A stretch of 59,051 nt of DNA, taken from positions 1-59,051 of the forward strand of contig NZ_CAJXTC010000032.1 in NCBI RefSeq assembly GCF_913060805.1. Direction: 5' to 3'. This stretch comes from an uncultured Draconibacterium sp. (GTDB lineage Bacteria; Bacteroidota; Bacteroidia; Bacteroidales; Prolixibacteraceae). A program made the position numbers and the translations under genes. The notes under the pieces were generated by a model. That model did no database searches and was not told the DNA's origin. It saw only the letters and a program-made list of their open reading frames with translations. The first letter of the stretch is position 1, and every line of letters starts with the position of its first letter. Shown in pieces: positions 8,306 to 17,253 of the stretch.

Positions 8306-10060
8306 TTAAGGCTGTAAATCATTTGCAGTGGTGGCATATAAACCGATTAATGCCCCGGTAAATCCACCGGCAACATCGGTTGAAAGTATATCGCCCGAAA
8401 CGGTACCACCCAAATTCACATAGTCAGTCCCGTTGGTTGAATAGGCAAATTCATAATCATCGCCATCAGCTTTCACCTGCAGTTTTACAGCACCGTTTAT
8501 TTCAATTTTTTTGCTTGCAATATGCATCGATTTGTGTTCACCAACCCGTCCGGGCCACTCGTTACGTTGGAGCAAAATATAATACTCGCTGCCCTTTTTG
8601 GTGATGCCAAATACATAGTTCGATTTTTCGTTTTGCAGACAAACCAGCCCAGCCATATCTTTCTCCGATTCAGGAATATAATCCATGACAGTCGAGAATG
8701 AAAAAGTATTGTGCTGCTGCCGGTAAAAAAGTATTGAGGCAGGTTTTACCTCTGTAATATTTACCTCGAAAGGATTGATCTGCAGACCGTTTTCTGTTTT
8801 AGCGATAAAATCTTCGCGCGGGCCTCTTAATCCAATCCACCGGTAATCGAGTTTTTCTGACGAGAAATGGTCGGTGAACGTAAAGTTTCCGCTGGGTAAA
8901 AAGCCGTCCTTCCCGGTAAGGTTTTCAGTACCTTCCGGCATTTTTAATTTGGGTTCCATCGGGATCAATCCGTTTACAAAAACCGGGAAATCACCCGACC
9001 AGTCGACGGGTAAAATAAAGGTTTCGCGACCGGTATTTACACGTTGTTTTTCGTTTGGACGAACCGCCAGAAATACGCCGTAATACTGATCGTTTGGCCC
9101 GAGTACCAAATCGGCATGGCCGGCCCAATCCACTTTGTTGGCACGATCGGCAGGAAAATAGCGCTGCGTGAGTATCGGATTATTTTCGGCAGGAATAAAT
9201 GGCCCGTAAGGATTATCGCTCGCAAAAATTACTTCGCTGTGCCAGCCTCCTGTACCACCTTCGGCGCACATCAGGTAGTAACGTCCGTCTTTTTTATAAA
9301 GGTGCGGCGCTTCAATCCAGATCGGCTTTTTGGTAATGTCAACACCACCGTCAACCACAATTTTATCGGTGCCTTCAATCACCTGATCGTTTTCCAAATC
9401 GTATTCCCATATTTTTATAACGCGGTGTCCTTCGTACAATTCTTTTCCCGGGTCGGGAGCATCGTTGTGCACCACGTAAGCTTTTCCATCGTCGTCGAAA
9501 AACAAAGACGGATCGATACCGTTGAAGTTCAACTTGTAAGGTTCGCTCCAACCTTTAAACGGATCTTTCGTTTTAACTACCATATTTCCCAAATCGCCGG
9601 CAACCTGGGTCGTAATCATATAAAACGTATCGTTGTGCGGATTGTAGCGGATTGCAGGAGCATAAACACCTCTGCTGATTCCGAGGTTGGCTATGCGCAA
9701 CTGCGATTTGCTCTCCAACACATGACCGATCTGTTTCCAGTTGACTAAATCTTTTGAATGAAAAATAGGCACACCGGGAAACATCACAAACGAAGAAGTG
9801 ACCAGGAAATAATCGTCACCTTTTCGGGTAATCGACGGATCGGGGTAACACCCCTGCAAAATCGGATTGTAAAACTCATCGGTTTCCAAAGGGTTCTCCT
9901 GATAAATTTTGTCGTTTCCCTGGTAAGTTGCTTCCAGAAAAACAGGGCTGTTTGTTGCCTTGACTTTTGTGTTGTCCTGCCCGCAAACTACAGCGGCGAA
10001 GGATAATACAAAAATGATGGTCAGCATCCATTTTTCCGGGCTCAATTTATTCTTCTTCAT
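8306..10060 (-). CDS. Secreted GH43 beta-xylosidase/arabinofuranosidase with C-terminal concanavalin-like domain
   Basis: A 584-residue protein with an N-terminal signal sequence (to about residue 27), a GH43 propeller (about 60-390) and a C-terminal beta-sandwich of the type paired with XynB-like GH43 enzymes. Catalytic residues: base Asp74 in CYPDPSITRK, Asp183 in NFNGIDPSLFFDD and acid Glu250 in IWIEAPHLY. It probably removes xylose or arabinose from xylan fragments in the periplasm. The family is clear; the sugar released is inferred. It is the second GH43 of the operon, and its exported location complements the cytoplasmic one. A strong hairpin sits just upstream at 10114-10147. Confidence 0.9.
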   Translation of the reverse strand: MKKNKLSPEKWMLTIIFVLSFAAVVCGQDNTKVKATNSPVFLEATYQGNDKIYQENPLETDEFYNPILQGCYPDPSITRKGDDYFLVTSSFVMFPGVPIFHSKDLVNWKQIGHVLESKSQLRIANLGISRGVYAPAIRYNPHNDTFYMITTQVAGDLGNMVVKTKDPFKGWSEPYKLNFNGIDPSLFFDDDGKAYVVHNDAPDPGKELYEGHRVIKIWEYDLENDQVIEGTDKIVVDGGVDITKKPIWIEAPHLYKKDGRYYLMCAEGGTGGWHSEVIFASDNPYGPFIPAENNPILTQRYFPADRANKVDWAGHADLVLGPNDQYYGVFLAVRPNEKQRVNTGRETFILPVDWSGDFPVFVNGLIPMEPKLKMPEGTENLTGKDGFLPSGNFTFTDHFSSEKLDYRWIGLRGPREDFIAKTENGLQINPFEVNITEVKPASILFYRQQHNTFSFSTVMDYIPESEKDMAGLVCLQNEKSNYVFGITKKGSEYYILLQRNEWPGRVGEHKSMHIASKKIEINGAVKLQVKADGDDYEFAYSTNGTDYVNLGGTVSGDILSTDVAGGFTGALIGLYATTANDLQP

Positions 10061-10113
10061 AATATTCTTTAGGCGTTTCCGGCGTTTAAATCTTCGTTTA
10101 GCTGCAAAGATGA

Positions 10114-10147
10114 AAAGAATAACTGCCGGTAAAGGCAGTTATTCTTT
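10114..10147 (-). terminator. Perfect 14-bp intercistronic hairpin
   Basis: AAAGAATAACTGCC (10114-10127) and its exact complement (10134-10147) flank a six-base loop between the CBM lipoprotein gene and the GH43 gene. The transcribed strand continues with a pyrimidine-rich tail. It could partly terminate transcription, giving more SusCD/binding-protein mRNA than enzyme mRNA, or stabilise the 3' end of the upstream message. Confidence 0.55.
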
Positions 10148-10165
10148 ATCTATCATCAGTTTTAA

Positions 10166-12121
10166 TTATTCACATCCACCGTCGTATTCGGCAATTACAA
10201 GATTATCGATATACATCGTTTGCGTAGTAGCTCCCGCATCAATCAACACCCGTACATCTCCGGTTGCTGTGGTTTTAGCCTCGAAAACCTTTGAGTAATA
10301 AGCCCATTCGGTTGTAAGGTTAAAATCAGGCGAGTAGAAGAAATCGCTACCCTGACCGTCGTATTGCGAAGCCGAGATTCTGAAGAAACCTTCTTCGCCG
10401 GCTGCTTTTGCCCAGAAACTAACTTTGTACTGCTGTCCAACGGTAAGCGCCACTGCATCGGTTGCAATTTGTACATCCCATGGGTTACCACCGGCTCCAA
10501 CAACTTTTAGCGACTTATCGCCTTCGTAAGCTTCGGCTGCTGTAACAGAAGCATTATCCGGACCGTTCAGGATTTCCCAACCTGAAAGATCTTCTTCAAA
10601 TCCACCGTTTGCATATTCACTGGCTTTTGGCAGATATTCTTTCAGACTCATTGCATCGATGAACATGGTTTGCGTTGTTGCTCCGGCATCAATAACGATG
10701 TTAACATCGCCGGTTGCGGTTGTTTTTGCTTCGAAAACCACCGAGTAATAAGCCCAGTCGGTTGTTAAAGCAAAATCAGGAGAATACAGGAAATCGCTTC
10801 CCTGACCATCGTATTTCGATGCTGACACGCGGAAGAAACCTTCTTCACCGGCTGCTTTAGCCCAGAATCCCAGTTCGTACATCATTCCAACTTCCAGTTC
10901 CAATGCATCGGCTGCAATTTGTACATCCCATGGATTACCGCCGGCTCCAACAACTTTCAACGATTTGCTTCCACAGTACGAATCGGCAGCAGTAACTTCG
11001 GCATTGTCGGCTCCGTTCAGCACTTCCCATCCGGTAAGATCCTCTTCGAAACCACCATTAACTAATAACTCAGGAGAGCTTCCAACAGGTGCCGAAGCGC
11101 CTTGAATCAGAGTAATATTGTCTACTACAAACGGAACGTCGGTGTGCCCCATATCCAGTACGATGCGGGTTCCGTTTTCCAGCTCCTGTCCGGTGAACGT
11201 CCAGGCATATTGTTGCCAGTCGGTTGATAATTCAACATCGTCGCCATAGAAATAATCATCAGGCCATTGCGATGCTGAAACCCTCATTATGGCTCCATCG
11301 AGTTCGGCTTTTGCCAAAATAACAACAGTATATTCGGTGTTTTCCAGCAGCTCAATAGGATCGCTGGCAAACTGTGTATTCCACGGATTACTTGCTGCAC
11401 CAACCACATGAATTGCTCGTCCGTAGTAGGCATCATCGCCGCTAACTTCGGTCATTTGGTCGCCACCGTTCAGTTTTGTCCAGTTGTCGAAATCGTTACC
11501 GCTACCCTGGTCTAATCCACCATTTACAATCAGGTTTTCGCCTGCATAGAACAAGAACTCTGATTTTGATGTACCGTGCATGGTTGTTACTTCAACTTTT
11601 GCTTCTTCGTAAGCCTCTAAAGCAGGAACAGTAACTTTCAATTCGGTGTCGGTATTCGATGTAATATTTGCCGTTACGCCGCCAATTGTAACCGTTGGGC
11701 CGTATTCAGCATTAAATGACAAACCTTTAATCGTTAGCTCCGATCCGGGTGCCACTGCCGACGAATTAAGCGACTGAACAAGCGGTGTTGGTCGTAACAG
11801 AACTTCAAATCCGGTTACCACGCGGTAATCAGGATCAATAACCAGTGTAATAAACGAACTACCAATTTTTGCATCTTCAGGAACGGTTAAACTAATAGCC
11901 GTTCCATCGTACATAAACATCGCTTCTTCGGTTCCCACCCATGCAGACTGAACTGTTTCGAGGTTTGAACCGGAAATTGTTATCACATCGAGCGGATAGG
12001 CAGAGTCAACGCTCATTTCGGTGATATTTACAGGAGCGAATGCCTCATCTTCCTTACAAGCTGTTGTTAAAAGAAAGATTGACAAAGTGCCCAGCAAAAG
12101 AATTTTTATATAATTTTTCAT
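10166..12121 (-). CDS. SusE/F-position xylan-binding lipoprotein with IPT/TIG and three CBM-like domains
   Basis: A 651-residue surface glycan-binding protein from the ATG at 12121, chosen because it opens a lipoprotein signal (MKNYIKILLLGTLSIFLLTTAC). Next come two IPT/TIG-like immunoglobulin folds (about 25-190) and three CBM4/9-type beta-sandwiches, each opening with VNGG or ANGGFEEDL. The last two modules are nearly identical to each other (TAxxxYxGxKSLKVVGAGG, FWAKAAGEEGFFR, FEAKTTATGDV), showing a recent tandem duplication. Its place directly after susD is that of SusE/F-like surface binding proteins. No catalytic residues are expected. It most likely holds xylan at the cell surface for the SusCD complex and the secreted GH10. 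Confidence 0.85.
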   Translation of the reverse strand: MKNYIKILLLGTLSIFLLTTACKEDEAFAPVNITEMSVDSAYPLDVITISGSNLETVQSAWVGTEEAMFMYDGTAISLTVPEDAKIGSSFITLVIDPDYRVVTGFEVLLRPTPLVQSLNSSAVAPGSELTIKGLSFNAEYGPTVTIGGVTANITSNTDTELKVTVPALEAYEEAKVEVTTMHGTSKSEFLFYAGENLIVNGGLDQGSGNDFDNWTKLNGGDQMTEVSGDDAYYGRAIHVVGAASNPWNTQFASDPIELLENTEYTVVILAKAELDGAIMRVSASQWPDDYFYGDDVELSTDWQQYAWTFTGQELENGTRIVLDMGHTDVPFVVDNITLIQGASAPVGSSPELLVNGGFEEDLTGWEVLNGADNAEVTAADSYCGSKSLKVVGAGGNPWDVQIAADALELEVGMMYELGFWAKAAGEEGFFRVSASKYDGQGSDFLYSPDFALTTDWAYYSVVFEAKTTATGDVNIVIDAGATTQTMFIDAMSLKEYLPKASEYANGGFEEDLSGWEILNGPDNASVTAAEAYEGDKSLKVVGAGGNPWDVQIATDAVALTVGQQYKVSFWAKAAGEEGFFRISASQYDGQGSDFFYSPDFNLTTEWAYYSKVFEAKTTATGDVRVLIDAGATTQTMYIDNLVIAEYDGGCE

Positions 12122-12157
12122 TTTTATTGTCTTTAATCGTTCTATTATCAATCCTTT

Positions 12158-14101
12158 CTAGTTATATCCCGGGTTTTGGTATTCAGCTTTTTCGGCATCA
12201 GTCATTTCCAGCGCATCAAGCTGTCCCTGAGGAATAGGACGCAGGTAATGGTAATCGGCAATTTCACGCGAATATTCAACCGGTGTATGGTCGCTAACTT
12301 CACTACCGCAAATGGTAAATGTAGCGGCAACTTCGCCCCATTTTTGTGTACGAATTAAATCGTACCAACGGTAACCTTCGCCAAACAATTCGCGCGAACG
12401 CTCTTCCAAAACATAGTCGATATCGATAGTTTGCGGAGTTGCAGCAACCATTTCGGCACTGTAATCGGCAACTTTTTCTTCGTTGGCGCCATTGTCCCAG
12501 CGCCATTTTCCGGCACGGGCACGAAGTACATTGATCAACTCTCTGGCCGACATAGAACCAGAAGCACCTTTTACTGCTGCTTCGGCTGCCACAAGATAAA
12601 GTTCAGAGAATTTAGCCACATAGAACGGGCGGGTAAGTGCACCGTTTGGTTCTCCTAAACCACCATCGTTGTCGGTGCGGTAAGTTCCCAGTTTCCACAA
12701 ACCAGGATAAGAACGACGACTAATTCCGCTAGGTGCTATTACATAGTCAGATCTGCCGGCCAGCTCGCCACCACCCATGTTACCGCCGTTGTTAAATGTT
12801 CCAGTGTAACTTGGAGTTTGGCTGTCGTCATCAAGGAAAGTAAGAATGGCATCGCCGGGTTGAACTTCCAATCCGTTTGCATTGTACATTACATCCACAT
12901 CGGGTGCAGCACCGTCAAGGTTCCAGTTTCCACGGTAGCTGGTAACGAAAGTACCATCGTAGCGCGAATCGTGCGTTTTATCGGCAAATGTTTCGGTAAA
13001 CACTTCAATCGGTGGAGCCATACGCGTCCATGGACGACCATACGACTGGGCAGCTTCACGCCAAACACTTTGTACCTGGTCGCCGTTTGAATCCAGTGCA
13101 TTCATCACATAAATGTTACAGGTTACCATCCATACAGCAAAGTTATCAGGTGCAGCAGCACTGGCGTAAGTCAAACTACCATCAAGGTAATATTCGCTTT
13201 CTTCGGTACGGTCGGCGTATAAAAGATGCTCGCTGTTGCGGTCGTTCTCTGCTAAGTTTACATCGTAATATGTCTCTTGCAGTCCGTAAGGACCCGGATC
13301 GTTAATGGCAGCCATTGCAACATCGTAAGCCTGCTGGAAATACCATTGTGGATTGTGTCCATCAGGATCAACCCTGTCGGCAGCCGGATAAGTAGGAATG
13401 TTATTCGGATTTTCTAACCACCAGCCGTAAGTTAAATAGGCTTTTGCCAGGAACAGACGGGCAGTGGTTTTGGTTACAGCACCGGTTAAACGTGGTTCTG
13501 TAGGAAGATTTTCCACCGCATAAATCAAATCGGGGAAAACACATTTTGTGTATACTTCGGGCACGGTGTTACGCACCGATACACGGGCAGGAGTTGCGTT
13601 AAATTTCAACTCGCCCGATCCCAGATCAAGTGGAACTCCACCAAAAGTCTGTGTCAGCAAGAAATAGTCGAATGCACGGAAGAAGGTAGCTTCGCCAATT
13701 AAAGCATCAGAAAGGCCAACACCTGAAGCATTTTCGATAATACCACTGGCGGTATTAATGTTGGTAAACAGCGCATTCCATATTACATCCGAACGGCTGG
13801 TACTTGGCGTTAACTGGCCTTCGCCCGAAAGGTCGTGGTCTTTAAAGTTAGCATCGGCACTCTGTCCCCAGGTATACTCATCGGTACCTGTTTCGCACGA
13901 GTTGTAATAATATGCCTGTCCATAGATCCAACGCAGGTGAGCATACAACGATGTTAACCCGCCCATTACACCGGTTTCGGTTTGGAAAAACCCCGGCTCA
14001 TAAATATTACGTGGATGTTCTTCAAGGATATCGGTACACCCAACAACCAAGAACAGGGCCATAAAGGCTGCTCCTATTTTTGTAATTATTTTTCTTTTCA
14101 T
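12158..14101 (-). CDS. SusD-like outer-membrane glycan-binding lipoprotein (xylan locus)
   Basis: A RagB/SusD-family protein of 647 residues from the ATG at 14101 (signal MKRKIITKIGAAFMALFLVVGC, lipid Cys near 22). An eight-codon upstream extension of the open frame lacks a better start. The TPR-rich SusD fold is recognisable: TTARLFLAKAYLTYG near residue 215 and a C-terminal LINVLRARAGKW, VLEERSRELFGEGYRWYDLIRTQKWG and YLRPIPQGQL. It caps the SusC barrel encoded 25 bases upstream and delivers xylan oligosaccharides to it. Confidence 0.93.
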   Translation of the reverse strand: MKRKIITKIGAAFMALFLVVGCTDILEEHPRNIYEPGFFQTETGVMGGLTSLYAHLRWIYGQAYYYNSCETGTDEYTWGQSADANFKDHDLSGEGQLTPSTSRSDVIWNALFTNINTASGIIENASGVGLSDALIGEATFFRAFDYFLLTQTFGGVPLDLGSGELKFNATPARVSVRNTVPEVYTKCVFPDLIYAVENLPTEPRLTGAVTKTTARLFLAKAYLTYGWWLENPNNIPTYPAADRVDPDGHNPQWYFQQAYDVAMAAINDPGPYGLQETYYDVNLAENDRNSEHLLYADRTEESEYYLDGSLTYASAAAPDNFAVWMVTCNIYVMNALDSNGDQVQSVWREAAQSYGRPWTRMAPPIEVFTETFADKTHDSRYDGTFVTSYRGNWNLDGAAPDVDVMYNANGLEVQPGDAILTFLDDDSQTPSYTGTFNNGGNMGGGELAGRSDYVIAPSGISRRSYPGLWKLGTYRTDNDGGLGEPNGALTRPFYVAKFSELYLVAAEAAVKGASGSMSARELINVLRARAGKWRWDNGANEEKVADYSAEMVAATPQTIDIDYVLEERSRELFGEGYRWYDLIRTQKWGEVAATFTICGSEVSDHTPVEYSREIADYHYLRPIPQGQLDALEMTDAEKAEYQNPGYN

Positions 14102-14126
14102 TTTAGTATCTTCTTTAAGGTTCAAA

Positions 14127-17100
14127 TTAGAATGTTAGGTTTATGCCAATCAAATAATTTTTGGTAGCAGGTGTATTTGTACCAATCGTTAACAAGCGCG
14201 ATTTGTACGTTTCTGTTACAGCGGCATTTTCGTCGCCAAACGAGTTGGTTTCAGGATCCATTCCCGATTCGTCGTTATAAGGCGAGAAGAATACAAATGG
14301 ATTTTGTGCCGAGGCATAAACACGTAGCTTTTTAATTCCTTTATCTTTTAACCAGTCGATATTTTCGAAATTATATCCTAAAGAAATGGTACGTATTTTC
14401 AGATACGAAGCATCGAAATAACCCAGTGTACTTCCGTATTTTGGGTTATCGTTACTGATGAGCCCTTCAGGTGCAGGATATCGTGCATCGTAATTTTCAG
14501 GTGTCCAGTAATCAACACTTACGTTGTTACGGCGACCGGTTAACATGTTTAAATAACCGTTTGAAGAGTACAAAGTACTGATCAGTTTTCCGCCAACTTT
14601 AAAAGCTCCAACAACACTCAGGTCGAAACCTTTGTAGGCAAAACGCGAGTTAAAACCTCCCTGCAAATCAGGCTCAAGCGACATTGGCTGACGATCGGCA
14701 GCTCCAATCGATCGTACCGGAGAACCGTCTTCATTGTATTCGCCGGTATATTCCACTTTAATCATTCCAGGGTTTCCGCCCGGCTCGTATTCATTCATGT
14801 ATGCGTCGCCCAGCTGCCACAAACCAACGTATTTATAATCGTAAATTACATCGATCGGGTAACCAACAAACCACCAGTTTGCTTCGTCTTTTTCCTGACC
14901 CGAAGCCAGTGCTACCAGTTTGTTGCGGTTAGCATACAGGTTTACGCCGGCTTCCCAGGTAAATCCGTTCAAATCATCAATGATCACGCCGTTTAATGAC
15001 AATTCAAAACCTTTGTTTTGCGTTTCGCCAATGTTACCCATGTAACTTCCCACACCCGATGTTGGTGGCAAGCTCAAACGTAAAAGAATGTCTTTAGTGT
15101 TGGTAACGTAATATTCGGCAGTACCCGACAAACGTCCATCGAATAAAGTAAAGTCGAGACCAAGGTTTACAGTTTCCGAATATTCCCAACCCAAATCAGT
15201 GTTTGGCAATTCCGAAACGTAATATCCTATTCCAAATTCTTCGCCAAAGTTGTATGGCCTTGTTGCCAAACGACCCAATGTTGCATACGGGCTAACCGAC
15301 TGGTTTGAAGTTTGTCCGTAACCGGCACGAACTTTCAGTTGGTTAATGGCCGAAATGCCTTGCATAAAGCTTTCCTCACCAATGTTCCAACCTACCGAAA
15401 CTGCAGGATAAGTGTGCCATTTTTCGCCATCGGCCAATCTTGAAGAACCGTCGGAACGTACAGTTGCAGTAATCATATAACGATCGTCGTACGAGTACAT
15501 TACACGTCCCATGTACGAACTTAATCCGGTTTTATAATATCCCTGGTAATCGGGATTTATCGTGATTTCGCCATCGGCGCGTCCAAGATTATAAAACTGA
15601 AAATGATCAGCAGGAATATCTCTTGCAGCAATGTACGAACTGTTGTAAGAAGTTTCCTCAGCCGAATACAAACCAACCACATTTAAATGGTGTTTATCGG
15701 CAAAAACGCGGTCGTAAGTCAGCAAATTCTCAATGGCCCAGTTTAACTGAAGCGAATTGTTGATCGATGCTGTTGACTCGGTAGTAGGGTTGATTGAAAA
15801 TACACCTTCGCCACGGTACGCACCACCGTTTACCGTACGCAGGTTTAAACCAAGGTTTGCGCGGTATTTCAGTCCTTCAACGCCGGGTATTTTAACTTCG
15901 CCATAAACGTTGTTGTAAGTACCGTATGCTTTGTCCTGGTCGATCCACTTATCGCCCAATCCTTCAATTATTTCTCGTGAATACAAAAACTGCTCATCCG
16001 AAGGCATTTTAATGGTTCTTTTCCAGGTACCATCTTCATTGTAAGGATCAACAAGAGGCGATGCACTTAAAGTGCTGTACAAGCCCAGGTTGTTACCATC
16101 GGAAATAGAAAAACTGTTGTTTGAAGAAAATCCTACGCGAATGTATTCTCCAATTTCCTGATCGAGGCTACCACGCAACGAAATACGCTCGTATTCCTGA
16201 CCCGGCAAAACTGCCTCATCTTTGTAGTATCCCATTCCAAAACTGTATGCACCTTTTTCGGTACCACCCGAAACGCCAAAGTCGCTGCTGGTTACAATAC
16301 CAGTGCGGTACATTAAGTCTTGCCAGTCGGTATCTACATCGTTTGATTCTTCAAGCGAGTTGGCATATTGTCCGCGAGCTTCTCTAAGCGCTGCAAACTC
16401 AGCTCCGTTCATCATCGGGAACTTTATAGCATCTTTTATACCGTAGTAGCTGTTAAAGCTAAACGTTGCTTTTTGACCTTTGTAACCTTTATTTGTAGTT
16501 ACCAGAATAACACCGTTTGCACCACGCGATCCGTAAATAGCTGTGGCCGAAGCATCTTTCAGAATATCGATACTTTTAATATCGCTTGGGCTGATATCGC
16601 TGATCGAACCTGCAAATGGAATTCCATCGAGCACCACCAGCGGGTCGTTACTTGCATTTAACGAACGTGTACCACGAATACGAATTTGCATGGTAGCACC
16701 AGGTTTTGTAGATGTTTGCGACATTTCAACACCGGCAACACGACCTTGTAAAGCCTGTGTCATATCCGATGACGGAACTTCGCGCATTTGCTCGCCACCC
16801 ACCGAAGCAACAGATCCTGTTACAGCTTCTTTTCGTTGTGTACCATAGCCAATAACCACTACCTCATCCAGCCCAACCAAATCGGGTTTTAAGGTAACGT
16901 CGATGGTAGTTCGGCCACCCACGTCGATGGTTTGTTGTGTGAAACCAACAAATCGAAAGCTCAGCTGTGCGTCGCCGGCAACTTCCAGTTCGTAAATACC
17001 GTCAAAGTTGGTTACTGTTCCTACTGCAGTTTGACCTACAACAGCAACCGTAACGCCAGGAAGCGGCTCTCCGTCTTCATCTGTAACGGTACCACTAACT

Positions 17101-17192
17101 GTAACATTTTGGGCTATTGCCACAGAATGTACAAGTAAAAAGAGCATTAGCATTATTGCTATCTCTTTAGTAAAAAAACAGATTTTCTTCAT
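14127..17192 (-). CDS. SusC-like TonB-dependent oligosaccharide transporter (xylan locus)
   Basis: An outer-membrane importer of 1021 residues. A signal peptide ends near AIAQ (residue 28); a carboxypeptidase-regulatory-like domain (VSGTVTDEDGEPLPGVTV), the DEVVVIGYGTQRKE box, a plug domain (LQGRVAGVEM, IRIRGTRSLNASNDPLVVLD) and a 22-strand barrel follow, ending KNYLIGINLTF. Length and ending are normal for the family. It partners the SusD encoded next in the operon and should import the xylo-oligosaccharides made by the secreted GH10. Confidence 0.95.
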   Translation of the reverse strand: MKKICFFTKEIAIMLMLFLLVHSVAIAQNVTVSGTVTDEDGEPLPGVTVAVVGQTAVGTVTNFDGIYELEVAGDAQLSFRFVGFTQQTIDVGGRTTIDVTLKPDLVGLDEVVVIGYGTQRKEAVTGSVASVGGEQMREVPSSDMTQALQGRVAGVEMSQTSTKPGATMQIRIRGTRSLNASNDPLVVLDGIPFAGSISDISPSDIKSIDILKDASATAIYGSRGANGVILVTTNKGYKGQKATFSFNSYYGIKDAIKFPMMNGAEFAALREARGQYANSLEESNDVDTDWQDLMYRTGIVTSSDFGVSGGTEKGAYSFGMGYYKDEAVLPGQEYERISLRGSLDQEIGEYIRVGFSSNNSFSISDGNNLGLYSTLSASPLVDPYNEDGTWKRTIKMPSDEQFLYSREIIEGLGDKWIDQDKAYGTYNNVYGEVKIPGVEGLKYRANLGLNLRTVNGGAYRGEGVFSINPTTESTASINNSLQLNWAIENLLTYDRVFADKHHLNVVGLYSAEETSYNSSYIAARDIPADHFQFYNLGRADGEITINPDYQGYYKTGLSSYMGRVMYSYDDRYMITATVRSDGSSRLADGEKWHTYPAVSVGWNIGEESFMQGISAINQLKVRAGYGQTSNQSVSPYATLGRLATRPYNFGEEFGIGYYVSELPNTDLGWEYSETVNLGLDFTLFDGRLSGTAEYYVTNTKDILLRLSLPPTSGVGSYMGNIGETQNKGFELSLNGVIIDDLNGFTWEAGVNLYANRNKLVALASGQEKDEANWWFVGYPIDVIYDYKYVGLWQLGDAYMNEYEPGGNPGMIKVEYTGEYNEDGSPVRSIGAADRQPMSLEPDLQGGFNSRFAYKGFDLSVVGAFKVGGKLISTLYSSNGYLNMLTGRRNNVSVDYWTPENYDARYPAPEGLISNDNPKYGSTLGYFDASYLKIRTISLGYNFENIDWLKDKGIKKLRVYASAQNPFVFFSPYNDESGMDPETNSFGDENAAVTETYKSRLLTIGTNTPATKNYLIGINLTF

Positions 17193-17253
17193 AGTTATTA
17201 AATTTGATTATTAGTTACTTTCTTATCAAAAGAGAAGTGTCATTTAGTTTCTA

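Noticed and set aside
9044-9748. Long antisense open frames inside GH43 genes (also 2881-3585)
   Set aside because: They lie entirely opposite clear GH43 genes, lack domains and follow from codon bias of the sense strand.
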